Shown: positions 57,101-64,000 of the stretch, in pieces
Numbering within the stretch: position 1 is the first letter of the stretch
Layout of the letters: each line of letters opens with the position of its first letter
Assembly: GCA_949373095.1 (NCBI GenBank)
Contig: CASIBY010000010.1
Coordinates: 1 to 64,000, forward strand
Direction of reading: 5' to 3'
DNA length: 64,000 nt
Source of the DNA: Candidatus Poseidoniaceae archaeon
Lineage (GTDB): Archaea > Thermoplasmatota > Poseidoniia > Poseidoniales > Poseidoniaceae
Position numbers and translations under genes: made by a program
The notes under the pieces: generated by a model
The model's database searches: none
What the model saw: the letters and a program-made list of their open reading frames with translations, nothing else
Told to the model about the DNA's origin: nothing

Positions 57101-57487
57101 CTCGTAGGTCCAAACCGATTCTCGGCAGGCCTGATTAAAGGCGTCCATTCCAAATTGTTCGATGGATTCATTGCTCATCAGGTCAAGGCGTTTCTGGACT
57201 TCGATTTCCACAGGAAGGCCGTGAGTATCCCATCCACCTTTCCTTTCAACTCTGAACCCTTCCATTGTTTTCCAACGGCAAACAAGATCTTTGTATGTTC
57301 GGGCAACAACGTGATGGATACCTGGTTTTCCGTTTGCAGTCGGGGGTCCTTCCAGGAATATGAACGGGGCTCCGTCCTTACGATTCTGGATAGAGGATAC
57401 GAATGCATTCTCTGATTTCCATTGCTCCAACAGTTCGGTTTCCAAGCGAACTGCATCCAGTTCACCTGCTGAGGAGGGTTGAGCCAT
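54197..57487 (-). CDS. ileS: Isoleucyl-tRNA synthetase
   Basis: A 1096-residue class Ia synthetase charging tRNA-Ile, with post-transfer editing. HIGH-equivalent GKPGIHH in LEGPPTANGKPGIHHVVART, the CP1 editing domain (TTTPWTLPGNVGLAVGPE), WFVRMTAVKE, ISRERYWGTPLPVW, KKMSKSRGNIVDP, and a C-terminal anticodon-binding and DUF5915-like segment. The eukaryotic/archaeal-type sequence and full length agree. The ATG at 57487 is clear. The divergent surface-protein gene begins 131 bases away. Confidence 0.97.
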   Translation of the reverse strand: MAQPSSAGELDAVRLETELLEQWKSENAFVSSIQNRKDGAPFIFLEGPPTANGKPGIHHVVARTYKDLVCRWKTMEGFRVERKGGWDTHGLPVEIEVQKRLDLMSNESIEQFGMDAFNQACRESVWTYEASWREMTERMAYWVDLDNPYVTLDNNYVESCWWALKQMFDKGYLYRGHKVLPYCPQTGTSYSSHEVALGYKEVEEPSVYVKFKLTDEDASILAWTTTPWTLPGNVGLAVGPEVTYVRCRVKEAAGESWAGAGGADVGEELILAKDLMKEVLRHHVEVIEEFPGSSLVGRSYEPLFPDAVPRMGSTTAWTVLEADWVTTTDGTGVVHTAVMYGEDDYNLGMEAGLPAHHTVGMDGSFLEGTHPELDGTYVKDCDATIIALLSASGGSNGKGPQSGLLYREKEYAHDYPHCWRTDHPLLYYAMDSWFVRMTAVKERLLEFNDEVEWAPDWVGEGRFGEWLRNVKDWAISRERYWGTPLPVWRTEDGQMKCIGSISELQEEVANAVAAGFENPECPDDVDLHRPIVDGFTLLSDDGQPMHREPFVMDCWFDSGCASFAQWHHPFDGGEQFDASFPVDYICEGVDQTRGWFYTLLAVSTTVFDSKAYKRCLSLGLILDAEGKKMSKSRGNIVDPWDHFNREGADATRWYMVTAGAPWNPLKFDSNGVRETYAKMFLTLWNVYKFHADYAALDGFDPESSSSEPDQRPELDRWILSRLNTVATGYHESFVNWQFHKACRDLEDFVVNDLSNWYVRRSRRRLWDEAESGDKLACQHTLHEVLTTLCRLIAPVSPFMVDTIHRNLTGLAVHQSDWPLGIPGTIEGATADEWDEVAAKATATLPPHDPALEASMDLVRELAEAGRRVRIDNNRRQRLPCSKGFIVAGPDLSAFHDLLAEELNVEIIQVENDLDRFQRIELAPNFRALAPKARANVNDVANAIKSTEDPVGLLAQIDAGTATIMDILIERSDIEVKRVEREGFAAQTVEVTHGDTTSHVSLVLDMNDTPELLSKGMARDITRRVQARRKTLDLALEATIELEVWMENAPSMMAADEEWVATETRTSACIFHQEGAAPPAGAEHFEVDGTLVYFTVV

Positions 57488-57618
57488 GCTCCTTCCACCC
57501 GCGAACTTGTTTTCAACCTCACTCCCGAAATGGCTCGTATGATGCGAGTCTTTGGAGTAACCCGAGAAAAGGACGCATTGTTCGTTAATTCGCCCGGAAA
57601 GTAAATTTTTGGAGGCGT

Positions 57619-60600
57619 ATGTTTCAAGTCCTTGAATGCATACCGAAAGGCATGGCGGATAGGTCTACGAGGGGTCAAGCGCTGATTCTTGTCACGTTGC
57701 TTTTGTTCAGTAGCTGGGCTTCCACGCTGGATTGGAGTCCTGAACCCGGTGATGAGGCTGCCCTAGACGAAGTCAATCCAAGTCACGTGGGAGCCGGTGA
57801 AAGTACTGATTTGACAATTTCCTCTACTATGAATTCCAACTTAAAATTGGATTTGCCCACAGATGAACCCTTGACGGGTGCAGAATTAAATTTCAAGCCG
57901 AAAGTTCTACCCACACAATCCGGTTTCGTTTGGGACGATGCATCCGATTGGACACACTCTGATGCTCTTGTCAACGGAACCTCTGTGTCTGGGGGCCGAC
58001 TGACTGCCTCTTCCACCGGAAGCCTTTGGGATTTCAACACGAATTCCCAAGGGTGGACATTTTCAAACAACTTGGCTACAAGAGTAACCACTCCTGCCTG
58101 TGGATTCAACGGGTCCACCGGAGGTTCAGTTCGAACCTATGGTGGTTCAACCTATGCAACCTCGCCTACAATCAATCTCGCAGGTGGTGCTAACATTCCA
58201 TTCCATGCTTGGGTTCACGAAGGTCGGAGTGGTTGTGGTGAAACGCCGGATACCAACGAGAACTTACAATTTCAATACAAAGCATCAACGGGTGGATGGA
58301 CCACGTTCCAAACATTCAGCGGAGGAGCCCCTTCGACGTCTAACCTACAGTACATGACGATACTTCCAGCGGCGGCCCTCCATGTTAGTTCACAGTTTAG
58401 AATTCATCAAACTATGGGTAGTGGAGGAAGTGGAACATGTTGTGACTTCTGGTTTGTAGACGACGTCCATATCGCAACTCCTCCAGAATCCAACTGGACC
58501 AGCCCCTCTCTAGGTCATGCAAACAGCGTAACTCAGTCCTTGGCCGACGATACATATCCACCACTATACATCGATGCAATAATCCCAACTGGCGCTTATC
58601 TCAACTGGTCCATACTTGATAGTTCAGGCCAACTTGTCCCTGGAATGGAGGGCACAAATCAAGCAACGATTCCGGTTGACCTTCTCGATCATAATGAAAT
58701 CGATGAATTCCGGCTTCATCTTGAGTTCAAGGGCTCCTCAGCCGGAATACCTGCGGTTCTATCCATTACAGGTGACGGTGCCCGTGTGGAATCCTTCCAA
58801 GAATCTCCGAGCGAGAAGGGCTGGGATCTAAATGGCTCTTCATTTGTTTATGATGCACCCTCAAATCCAACAGCCACTGGGTGTGGCGTTGATGATTCGC
58901 TTGCGGAAATTGAATCATTCGCCAAATATCCGGTTTTCAATTTGAGCCAATCCTTCCAAGGGACCATGATATTGAAATGCAATCCACTCGGAATGACCGT
59001 CCGTGCACAATGGTCTATCATGGACAATAACGGTATGACGGTGGCCCTAGGTTCCTCTCAACTCGCCCCGACGAACCGAGCATCAAGTGCATATTCCTCC
59101 TTCAACATCTTCTCAACACAACTCAATACAACAGTTCCGAAAGATTACACGCTCGAAACCGTGTATCAACTTCTACGTCCATCAGCGACTTCGTATGTAG
59201 CAGTGGCTTGGTCAAATACCTCCTTTTCCACAGTGAACTGGAGTGGGACTGGCACAAGCCCACTCAATGCACCAAATGCATGCATATCTGATGTTAGTAA
59301 GTCCTCGGTTGATGTGTTCTCAAACCAAGACACTTATTTGCGCAAGGAACAAGCAGATTTGGTTGTGTTTGGGGCTTGTTATCCTAGCGATACCTTTCCA
59401 TCCACTCGGGCTTCATGGGAACTTGTAGGTCCTAGCGGTGTAGTGTTGCATTCAGGTCAAATTTCCCGTAACTCAGCGAATCTTGTTGTGAGTCGTGCTA
59501 TCAATGGTCTCTCCCTTGTTAATGCAGTTCCAGGCATAAATACCGTCAATGTCCAGTTAGAAGCTCTTGACCCTTCCACTTCTCAATGGTTTACGCTCGA
59601 TACGAGCACGGTCGAAATTATGGTTGATTTTAAGCTCGACGAAACAGTTTATGGTGGTGCATTTGATTCCTTGACCTCACCTTGGTTCCTCGGAAGTTCA
59701 ACGCTTTACGATATTGTAATCGATGCAACCGCAACCAACGCGCAATTCGAAATACGGCATCATCCTTTGCAGCCTTGGACCGTTATAACACTCCCACACA
59801 ATCCAACATTGGATGGAGAGTCCGTTGGAATTCAGATGCGTGTTTCCGCCCTTCCTCCCGCAGACGGGAACATGAGCAATTTTTCATATTGGTACATTGA
59901 AGAAACTGAAGTTGGTCTTTACGGAGGTCAGGTTCCTTCTCAAGCAGGTTTGGATGTCAATCTAGATGGTCGTTTTGAATGGGGAAGAGATGAACCTCGT
60001 ATCGGAAGTTGGGGCTGGCAAGACCGGTTCGGAAATGCGGATGAGCAGGTAGAAGTAACCCTCGTCACAGGGTCTCCAAGTGTGGTTAAGGCCTTGGTGC
60101 CTTCAGAAGATTTGACATCCTTTGGTTTTAGTTATCTTATTGAAAATGGACAAATCAACGATGTTGCTCTCTTTGTTCAAAACACACCGATTGCCAATTA
60201 TTCATCTTCAAACTCCGCAGATACATTTGTGCTGACGCCGCTTGAATTCACAAACCTGGTGGCGGAACTGAGTAATGTTGGAACTACGATTTCGGTCGCA
60301 GGTACAGAATTCACTGAGGTTCGAATTGAACTGACTGGTCAAGGAACAGCCACCCTTGGAGGATTACGAGCCTCATACAACGCTTCTCACAACTTCGTTG
60401 CTGAAGCCGACTCGGCCTTTGTCATGAATCTCAATCAGGTGCGAACATCGATTCCAGACATTGGAGGAATTCAATCTGTTCCATTGCCGTTCTTCTCTAC
60501 CGTGCGTGGAGGGCTTACCGTCGAAGTTGTCCAATTGGATACTTCTACCACTGCTGTTCTACAAAGTGGTGGGATGAAAGATGCTGAATCCGTTCTAACA

Positions 60601-63531
60601 CCGAGCCAAAAGTGGCAGACCATCACCACAGAGTATGATGTCTTTGGAAGTTCAATCGCTCAACACCGTCTTGATGTTTTCAGTTTGACTCACCATGCTG
60701 TTTGGCTCTTCCCTGCGGCGGGGGGTGCTCCGGTTGGACTCCTTGATTCATCGTTGGTTGAAGTTCATCCAACAATGCCCATTGAATCAATTGTTGATGG
60801 CACAACGGTCACTACGAACATCACGTTCCGATTGCGACCGATGTGGGACGATGAAATGCTATTGACGGCGACATCACGTTTAGTACTCCAAAACGGTGTA
60901 ATCGGGATTCCATATTCCAACACTTGGGGAGATTTCAGCACACAAGGTTATGAAAACGATCTTGAGATTAAATCTGTTGAATTCTCAAATCAATTTGGAC
61001 TTTTTGCTCCAAACCGACAATATTTGAAAGGCGGCGAACAAATGAACATCTCTGTAAATATTGGATTTGAAGGACGTTCCACCAACGAATCTTTTCAAGA
61101 CGGAGATGCAAGATTGACGCTTTACCGAGATGGTAACGAACTTTTCAATACGACTTCAATTGATGATGACTATTGGAATACAACCCTCAATATTCCCTTC
61201 ACATATGCTGATGTCACTTGGTCGGTTGGATTTGAATCCCTCAACGGCTCGACTATCCTTGAACCGATTGAAGTATCCCGTACGTTCACCGTAGATTCGG
61301 TCAAACCACGCGTGATGTCTTCATCGGTTGAACGCTTTGACCACCGAACTCCGAGCCCAACGCAGGTCCTACAAGTTACAATCACTGACCAACCTGTACT
61401 GCCGACCAATGTGAACGCCATGGTTTGGAAAGAATGGGTTGATGATTCAAATCTCAACGGATGGCCAGACGAAGGAGAATACAACTCCCAGTCAATGCTT
61501 CTGCCAAGTGATTTGACCGGCCTAACCGGTGTTTACACGCTGATGCTGGACGACACCGCAGCAAGTTTAGGACAGAAAGTTGCTGTTTATGTTGAAGGAA
61601 CCGATCCTTCAGGCTATTCCATTCTTGATGGAGGTTCATCGGATGAGGGTCAACAACTCTTCGTCTACCAACTCGCTGTAGACGGAGCACCGTCGCTTGA
61701 TGCCGATGCATTCTCATGGCAGGGTGGAAGAAAAGCATGGTTGCATCCTGCTCAACCCTATGAATTGAACATCAAAATCTCCGAACCAAACGGCGGTTCT
61801 GACCTTGCAACGGTTGAAGTTAAACTTGCCCACAATCAGGGCAGTGACCCCATGTCTGTTGTTTGGGATTTCAATACCGGCAGTTGTACCACAGAGTCCA
61901 TTCATATCATTATTTCAGATTGTGAGATGTTGGGTGCCGACGGTCTAGCAAATCCGTTTGAAAAGGATATGGTGTTGAACATTGAAATGCAGTTTGGCTG
62001 GAATACACCCAACCTTGGTGATAACCGTCGTGAACCTTCAATCCGAGTTGTTGACCGAGCAGGACAAGAATCTGTGAAAACATTCCCCGAACACCGCTGG
62101 CGTTTCTCAGCTGGTTTGGGCGTCCCAGACGAAACTGTCAATCTCTTCCTTACTTCGGGCTCCTTCCTCGGTGATGGTGCTCGTGTGACACCATTAACCC
62201 AAATGGAAATCTCTGGAGCGGTTGAATTCGTAGAGACTCATACAATTCCAGAATTCGACTGTGATGTTGAAGTTCTCTTTGCGGGTCAAACTGTTCGAGC
62301 TACTGCAATCGATGGTATTTGGTCGGTTGAATTACAGGCGCCTGTAGTTTCAGGCTCGTTCTCACTCACGTGGGATGTCGCCTGCCTAGAAGGACAAGGC
62401 ATGGATCTTACCGATAAGGAAAATTCAGTTCGCTGGATTCGTGTTGACGGAACCGGGCCAGAACCGATAGAAGTTCTCTCACCCCGGCCCATGGCCATCC
62501 TTGGAGGGGAAGACCACGAAGTCCGTGTCGTCCTCGAAGAATTGGGTGGGCTAGACGTCCAATCGTTGGAATTGGTCTGGCGTGTTGAAGACTTCCTTAC
62601 TGGCGATATCCTTCGCTCAGGGCGCGTTCCGATGAGTCTTCTCGGAGACGAAATTGACGGAAATTATTTGGAAGTCTATGCCAACATGGACCTCACAGAA
62701 ATCACCGACGAGATGATGCTGGACCGCATGATTGTGTCCATTCGGATCGACGGCCGCGACCTCGCTGGAAATGATGTTCTCAGCATTGGTGGCGAACCAT
62801 CAGGCCTGATGATATCTACATGGAACATGGAATGGCTCCAGCCGAAATTCGAACTTTCTCCATCCGCAGTATCCTACTCTCGTCTTTTGATTGATGTCGG
62901 TGAAACGACTTCAGTTCAGCTTGAGGTGGAAAACACTGGCTCACTTGCTGGCTCAATTGAAGTCATCTTTGAATCCGTTGAGTTTGATGGAACTCGTGAA
63001 CTTATTCAACGAACTTCCGTAACCGCAGAAGCGGGCAGTATTGGTCTTGTGACCTTGGACTGGGGCCCATCAAGACCAGGTGTTCAATGGGTCGTTGCTA
63101 CGCTTGAAAATGGCGCAACTAGCAGTGGTCCTACCGTGGATGTGCGTGCTGCGGAAGAACCATCCTTCGGAGAGAAGGTCTTTGGAGATGTGAACCCGAT
63201 TATTGGAACCATTACAGGACTTCTATTCTTCTCCATCATCATAACTCTCTTGGTCATGATGAAACGCATGACTGCAAATCAAGGTTCAAAGATATCGTAT
63301 GATTGGGATGAATATTCCTCGGAACTCGAGGATGATGAAGGCGATGATTACGAGGACGATGACGACGATGACGACGATGACGATACAGATGCTGGTGCGA
63401 CTCAACAATCCGGTGAGAATCTTGAAACCGATTGGGTCAAAGGCGCTGATGGTTTTTGGTGGTATCACGATAAAGCAACGAATGAATGGTGGTACAAAGA
63501 CGCCGATGGCGAAATTGTCAAGCATCCTTGA
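57619..63531 (+). CDS. Giant type-I surface protein with acidic, Trp-rich cytoplasmic tail
   Basis: A 1970-residue exported protein. The start at 57619 has GGAGG just upstream; ATG at 57652 (MADRSTRGQALILVTLLLFSS) gives the same signal peptide. Near 150-290 is a jelly-roll/MAM-like domain (WDFNTNSQGWTFSNN, CCDFWFVDDVHI). The rest is beta-rich, Ig-like repeats with many Asn-x-Ser/Thr sequons. A helix at about 1860-1885 (ITGLLFFSIIITLLVMM) leads to a run of more than ten Asp residues and a final ETDWVKGADGFWWYHDKATN-EWWYKDADGEIVKHP, a WW-like tail. No enzyme domain recognised. The gene ends 19 bases before nadE. Confidence 0.82.
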   Translation: MFQVLECIPKGMADRSTRGQALILVTLLLFSSWASTLDWSPEPGDEAALDEVNPSHVGAGESTDLTISSTMNSNLKLDLPTDEPLTGAELNFKPKVLPTQSGFVWDDASDWTHSDALVNGTSVSGGRLTASSTGSLWDFNTNSQGWTFSNNLATRVTTPACGFNGSTGGSVRTYGGSTYATSPTINLAGGANIPFHAWVHEGRSGCGETPDTNENLQFQYKASTGGWTTFQTFSGGAPSTSNLQYMTILPAAALHVSSQFRIHQTMGSGGSGTCCDFWFVDDVHIATPPESNWTSPSLGHANSVTQSLADDTYPPLYIDAIIPTGAYLNWSILDSSGQLVPGMEGTNQATIPVDLLDHNEIDEFRLHLEFKGSSAGIPAVLSITGDGARVESFQESPSEKGWDLNGSSFVYDAPSNPTATGCGVDDSLAEIESFAKYPVFNLSQSFQGTMILKCNPLGMTVRAQWSIMDNNGMTVALGSSQLAPTNRASSAYSSFNIFSTQLNTTVPKDYTLETVYQLLRPSATSYVAVAWSNTSFSTVNWSGTGTSPLNAPNACISDVSKSSVDVFSNQDTYLRKEQADLVVFGACYPSDTFPSTRASWELVGPSGVVLHSGQISRNSANLVVSRAINGLSLVNAVPGINTVNVQLEALDPSTSQWFTLDTSTVEIMVDFKLDETVYGGAFDSLTSPWFLGSSTLYDIVIDATATNAQFEIRHHPLQPWTVITLPHNPTLDGESVGIQMRVSALPPADGNMSNFSYWYIEETEVGLYGGQVPSQAGLDVNLDGRFEWGRDEPRIGSWGWQDRFGNADEQVEVTLVTGSPSVVKALVPSEDLTSFGFSYLIENGQINDVALFVQNTPIANYSSSNSADTFVLTPLEFTNLVAELSNVGTTISVAGTEFTEVRIELTGQGTATLGGLRASYNASHNFVAEADSAFVMNLNQVRTSIPDIGGIQSVPLPFFSTVRGGLTVEVVQLDTSTTAVLQSGGMKDAESVLTPSQKWQTITTEYDVFGSSIAQHRLDVFSLTHHAVWLFPAAGGAPVGLLDSSLVEVHPTMPIESIVDGTTVTTNITFRLRPMWDDEMLLTATSRLVLQNGVIGIPYSNTWGDFSTQGYENDLEIKSVEFSNQFGLFAPNRQYLKGGEQMNISVNIGFEGRSTNESFQDGDARLTLYRDGNELFNTTSIDDDYWNTTLNIPFTYADVTWSVGFESLNGSTILEPIEVSRTFTVDSVKPRVMSSSVERFDHRTPSPTQVLQVTITDQPVLPTNVNAMVWKEWVDDSNLNGWPDEGEYNSQSMLLPSDLTGLTGVYTLMLDDTAASLGQKVAVYVEGTDPSGYSILDGGSSDEGQQLFVYQLAVDGAPSLDADAFSWQGGRKAWLHPAQPYELNIKISEPNGGSDLATVEVKLAHNQGSDPMSVVWDFNTGSCTTESIHIIISDCEMLGADGLANPFEKDMVLNIEMQFGWNTPNLGDNRREPSIRVVDRAGQESVKTFPEHRWRFSAGLGVPDETVNLFLTSGSFLGDGARVTPLTQMEISGAVEFVETHTIPEFDCDVEVLFAGQTVRATAIDGIWSVELQAPVVSGSFSLTWDVACLEGQGMDLTDKENSVRWIRVDGTGPEPIEVLSPRPMAILGGEDHEVRVVLEELGGLDVQSLELVWRVEDFLTGDILRSGRVPMSLLGDEIDGNYLEVYANMDLTEITDEMMLDRMIVSIRIDGRDLAGNDVLSIGGEPSGLMISTWNMEWLQPKFELSPSAVSYSRLLIDVGETTSVQLEVENTGSLAGSIEVIFESVEFDGTRELIQRTSVTAEAGSIGLVTLDWGPSRPGVQWVVATLENGATSSGPTVDVRAAEEPSFGEKVFGDVNPIIGTITGLLFFSIIITLLVMMKRMTANQGSKISYDWDEYSSELEDDEGDDYEDDDDDDDDDDTDAGATQQSGENLETDWVKGADGFWWYHDKATNEWWYKDADGEIVKHP

Positions 63532-63550
63532 TTTAGACTGAGGTGAATGT

Positions 63551-64000
63551 ATGAGCATCATCGCACTTTTGCAAATGGATGCTACCGTAGGCGATTTGAA
63601 CGGCAACGCTACTCGTCTTTCGATGCTTGTTAAGCAAGCATATGACGAAGGAGCAACCATTGGTGTTTCTACCGAATTAGCCGTATCTGGTTATCCCCCT
63701 CGTGACCTTTTGCTCGAGCAGGATTTTGTACAGCGTTCTTTAGATGTAGCACTCAACATCGGAGTCCCAATTCCTCTCCTGGTCGGCACCCCCATTCCTC
63801 CTCATGATGACCGGTCTTTACCTACCAATGGCGTCATTCGGTGCGGACCAGATGTGGCTTCCATAACTACCGATAAGAGTTCAAGAATTGTTGCTCAAAA
63901 ACAACTTCTTCCCACCTATGATGTTTTTGATGAGGCTCGGTATTTTGCAGCTGAAAACCGGTCGGGACTCGCACGCTCCATCGGAGGGATGACGCTCGGT
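63551..64000 (+). CDS. nadE: Glutamine-dependent NAD+ synthetase, partial (runs off window)
   Basis: The first 150 residues of the glutamine-hydrolysing NAD+ synthetase. They form the N-terminal nitrilase-fold domain: MSIIALLQMDATVGDL, STELAVSGYPPRDLL with catalytic Glu, and KQLLPTYDVFDEARYF with catalytic Lys. The nucleophilic Cys and synthetase domain lie beyond the edge. GAGGTGAATGT precedes the ATG. Confidence 0.93.
   Translation, partial: MSIIALLQMDATVGDLNGNATRLSMLVKQAYDEGATIGVSTELAVSGYPPRDLLLEQDFVQRSLDVALNIGVPIPLLVGTPIPPHDDRSLPTNGVIRCGPDVASITTDKSSRIVAQKQLLPTYDVFDEARYFAAENRSGLARSIGGMTLG

Noticed and set aside
57488-57618. Largest intergenic gap (131 bases) as a tRNA or small-RNA site
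   Set aside because: No tRNA-like arms or TTC-loop motif visible; it is most simply a divergent promoter region, with only weak AT-rich TATA candidates near 57585 and 57600.

Overview
This window looks like a piece of a planktonic marine archaeal chromosome, most likely Marine Group II (Candidatus Poseidoniales, Thermoplasmatota). That assignment is inferred from gene content and style, not from a marker-tree placement. Clear archaeal markers are TATA-binding protein, the exosome subunit Csl4, NMD3, a METTL5-like RNA methylase, SepF, an archaeal phosphoglucose/phosphomannose isomerase and mevalonate kinase. These sit among very large, asparagine/threonine-rich secreted proteins with PKD/Ig-like domains and several exported or membrane peptidases. 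Gene packing is very tight, gaps rarely exceed 130 bases, and no tRNA, rRNA, CRISPR array or insertion sequence was seen.

Layout: 0-8 kb (minus) carries a SMUG1-type uracil-DNA glycosylase, a cell-surface stalk protein with a long GGNNT array, a COG1031 radical SAM enzyme, an unusual Csl4-RRM-RRM fusion, a METTL5-like methylase and a small zinc ribbon. 8-13.4 kb (minus) holds an unknown Pro/Glu-rich protein, a frameshifted aspartate-semialdehyde dehydrogenase, a dolichol-phosphate-type GT2 and a multi-pass GT-C-like membrane protein. 13.4-18.4 kb has an M23 peptidase (plus), then phosphoglucose/phosphomannose isomerase, NMD3 and a cytochrome c maturation cluster with a fused ABC ATPase-permease, CcmC and a CcmD-like peptide (minus). 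18.5-26 kb (plus) has rhomboid protease, a giant membrane-anchored subtilase and GlmS. 26-35.3 kb has a KaiC-like ATPase, a Maf-like pyrophosphatase, and a minus-strand run of two tandemly duplicated PKD-type surface proteins leading into SepF.

35-44 kb contains TBP with a convincing leaderless promoter, mevalonate kinase, a FadF/EtfD-like membrane Fe-S oxidoreductase, MutY, a LysE-type exporter, a Frag1/DRAM-like membrane protein, an SDR and CysS. 44-64 kb contains a lamin-tail/amidohydrolase surface protein, thioredoxin, an S15-type lipoprotein peptidase, a MutS-like ATPase with an N-terminal HhH domain, a W-motif membrane protein, a lipoprotein, a cytoplasmic BtuF-like protein, IleS, a 1970-residue surface protein, and the start of glutamine-dependent NAD+ synthetase.

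Two themes cut across the window. First, several type-I membrane surface proteins share short Trp/Gly-rich cytoplasmic modules (for example GLPEGWTxEQWSYYGxQWL), and two of them sit directly upstream of the division protein SepF. Second, otherwise well-conserved genes are broken by small indels that cluster in short patches (about 1.5, 9.8-10.2, 35.16, 39.3-39.5, 44.5-46.9 and 49.4-49.9 kb), while the genes between are clean. Conserved residues continue across the breaks in alternate frames, which favours local assembly error over old pseudogenes.
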